Source: Chrysochromulina parva (Eukaryota > Haptophyta > Prymnesiales > Chrysochromulinaceae). From it: DNA of 24,964 nucleotides. Below the pieces are notes generated by a model, which had not been told where the DNA came from, made no database searches, and worked only from the letters and a program-made list of their open reading frames with translations. Shown here in pieces: positions 24,701 through 24,964 of the stretch. The DNA lies in contig PJAB01000511.1 of NCBI GenBank assembly GCA_002887195.1, forward strand, positions 1 to 24,964, given 5' to 3'. The translations under genes and the position numbers were made by a program. Within the stretch, counting starts at the first letter, position 1, and each line of letters begins with the position of its first letter.

Positions 24701-24964
24701 TAACGAGCTCCACCTTCCTTTTTGGGAAACCATCGAGCTCCACTTTCCAGTCAGTAGTTGACAAGCCTGAGATCGAACGCACCCCCCAAGTCGAACGCAC
24801 CCCCCAAGTCGGACGCACCCCCCAAGTCGAACGCACGATCCAAGTCGAACGCACGATCCAAGCCCTGAAGCAGTCCAGCTTAATGAACGGCAAGCCTTCG
24901 GCCTATTTCAGCTCGCCCGAGATGTGCATCACGTACAACACAACCGGGGACAGTTACAAGGTCG
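21706..24964 (+). CDS. DUF1810 / SAM-like / DEDDh exonuclease / KH protein (3' partial)
   Basis: Four exons were deduced: 21706-23382, 23459-23779, 23850-23878 (29 nt) and 23961 to the right edge, about 1010 residues in the window. Order: DUF1810 (about 20-160), SAM-like (203-268), Pro/Ala linker with a repeated VGNLTDPPPPLAS, DEDDh exonuclease (about 495-690) and KH. Exonuclease residues: Asp501 and Glu503 in LALDVEM, Asp607 in VGHGLSNDLK, His662 and Asp667. His662 ends exon 2 and Asp667 comes from the microexon, giving the H-x4-D motif only after splicing. The pattern resembles REXO/PAN2-type 3'-5' RNA exonucleases. DUF1810 is a family of unknown function. The KH domain has an intact GKKG loop. 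The start is the first in-frame ATG; another lies at 21730. It runs opposite to the PARP-helicase gene from a shared promoter and shares the SAM-like module. Confidence 0.82.
21763..22185 (+). other. DUF1810 domain
   Basis: YATALREMRAGYKQTCWMWW followed by IWPTLAGV, then FY...D..AVLEWLRHPKLGPRFVEIT, LFGWQQVDVDKFHECVTLF. This follows the family pattern Y..AL.ELR.GrK..HWMWfIFPQlaGlg...FY...EA..YL.HP.LG.RL.E......FG..D..K..S.MTLF closely along its length. The role of the family is not established. Confidence 0.85.
22312..22509 (+). other. SAM-like domain of the exonuclease protein
   Basis: RTEVADFLAELGLAAYTAVM, then RADGFDSIAALGTMDSDDATEMRTALAARGVPRGDVDRIL. This is the most canonical of the three SAM-like domains in the window, with F...LGL..Y...M...G.D....L..........L...GV..G....I. 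Confidence 0.75.
23383..23458 (+). other. Intron 1 of the exonuclease gene (76 bp)
   Basis: Donor TACAAG|GTACGT, acceptor CTCATCAG|GAG, phase 0. The join reads YDYK-EEFVGLNYTAL. No direct repeat is seen at its ends. Confidence 0.85.
23780..23849 (+). other. Intron 2 of the exonuclease gene (70 bp), flanked by a 17-bp direct repeat
   Basis: Donor GATCAG|GTGCGC, acceptor CATCAG|GAC, phase 0. The last 16 bases of the intron plus the next base (23834-23850) copy the exon end and donor G at 23764-23780 with one mismatch (GCACCCACCCGATCAGG). The interior contains TGACCTCGAATG/TGACCTCTGATG words. Confidence 0.88.
23850..23878 (+). other. 29-nt microexon carrying the last catalytic Asp
   Basis: It encodes DADAALELV plus two bases of the next codon. 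The first residue is the Asp of the H-x4-D motif and the rest is the terminal helix of the exonuclease fold. Both flanking introns are phase-compatible only when this exon is included. Confidence 0.8.
23879..23960 (+). other. Intron 3 of the exonuclease gene (82 bp), flanked by a perfect 15-bp direct repeat
   Basis: Donor TTAG|GTGGGT, acceptor CGTTAG|GCG, phase 2. CTCGAGCTCGTTAGG occurs at 23865-23879 and 23947-23961, so the intron's 3' end copies the microexon's end. The interior is five 10-bp CTCTGATGAC units. Confidence 0.88.
24094..24318 (+). other. KH domain
   Basis: TVLLVAESDVGRLIGKKGSK, then IDQLRAESGAQLELL, and after a short insertion RVLRITAPDRATLERACELV. The GKKG loop (24136-24147) and flanking hydrophobic pattern are intact, so single-stranded RNA or DNA binding is expected. 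It follows the exonuclease domain and may supply substrate grip. Confidence 0.85.
24322..24430 (+). repeat. 34-bp coding repeat, two copies plus a partial
   Basis: Copies at 24322-24355 and 24397-24430 differ at three positions and encode VPPVVAMDHLT and VPPAVATDHPT. A third partial copy with GGATCATCCGACTCACCC lies at 24471-24488. It is a low-complexity linker downstream of the KH domain. Confidence 0.85.
24667..24750 (+). repeat. 27-30 bp coding repeat, three units
   Basis: Units at 24667-24693, 24694-24723 and 24724-24750 encode GKPSSSFHI, GKLTSSTFLF and GKPSSSTFQ-like peptides. Confidence 0.88.
24775..24864 (+). repeat. 18-bp coding repeat, five units
   Basis: Five 18-bp units encode ERTPQV, ERTPQV, GRTPQV, ERTIQV and ERTIQA. 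It is a regular hexapeptide spacer with Thr-Pro sites, close to the right edge of the window. Confidence 0.93.

Overview
The window is nuclear DNA of a GC-rich eukaryote, most likely a marine alga of haptophyte type, although a pelagophyte or another GC-rich protist is possible. The evidence is composition and architecture: short GT-AG introns that rejoin protein families in frame, no bacterial gene spacing or ribosome-binding sites, hydroxyproline-type Ser/Pro tracts, very large mosaic proteins and introns packed with minisatellites. No RNA gene, CRISPR array or complete transposon was seen.

Layout. (1) 1-8553, plus strand: one uninterrupted reading frame, open at the left edge (at least 2850 residues). 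It encodes a single-pass membrane protein with a Pro-rich ectodomain and a huge Ala/Lys/Glu-rich cytoplasmic tail carrying about a dozen IQ-like motifs. (2) 9009-13102, minus strand: seven exons for a protein of about 1003 residues: NMNAT-like adenylyltransferase, SAM-like domain, four WWE-like repeats, and a nucleotidyltransferase of the poly(A)-polymerase/CCA-adding type. (3) 13902-21523, minus strand: seven exons for a protein of about 2210 residues: SAM-like, unidentified segment, Nudix, PARP-type ADP-ribosyltransferase, DEAH helicase with a WWE-like insertion, degenerate KH, and a second copy of the same nucleotidyltransferase. (4) 21706 to the right edge, plus strand: DUF1810, SAM-like, DEDDh 3'-5' exonuclease and KH domains, incomplete at its 3' end. 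Genes 3 and 4 diverge from a 182-bp shared promoter region. Genes 1 and 2 converge.

How the genes fit together. Genes 2-4 look like one functional neighbourhood. Between them they carry predicted enzymes that make NAD (NMNAT), use NAD (PARP), hydrolyse nucleoside-diphosphate linkages (Nudix) and read ADP-ribose (WWE-like). They also carry RNA-directed modules: DEAH helicase, two terminal nucleotidyltransferases, a DEDDh exonuclease and KH domains. All three carry similar SAM-like domains, which could hold the products together. The inference is an NAD/ADP-ribose-linked RNA processing, RNA modification or RNA defence system. The domain joins were deduced by hand from splice signals and family alignments and have no transcript support.

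Introns are the second point of interest. Two adjacent introns of gene 4 carry at their 3' ends a copy of the preceding exon end (15-17 bp direct repeats), isolating a 29-nt microexon that encodes a predicted catalytic Asp. Two introns of gene 2 carry duplicated 5' splice-site regions separated by AATCAG-type minisatellites. These look like traces of intron gain or growth by local duplication or by insertion of introner-like elements.
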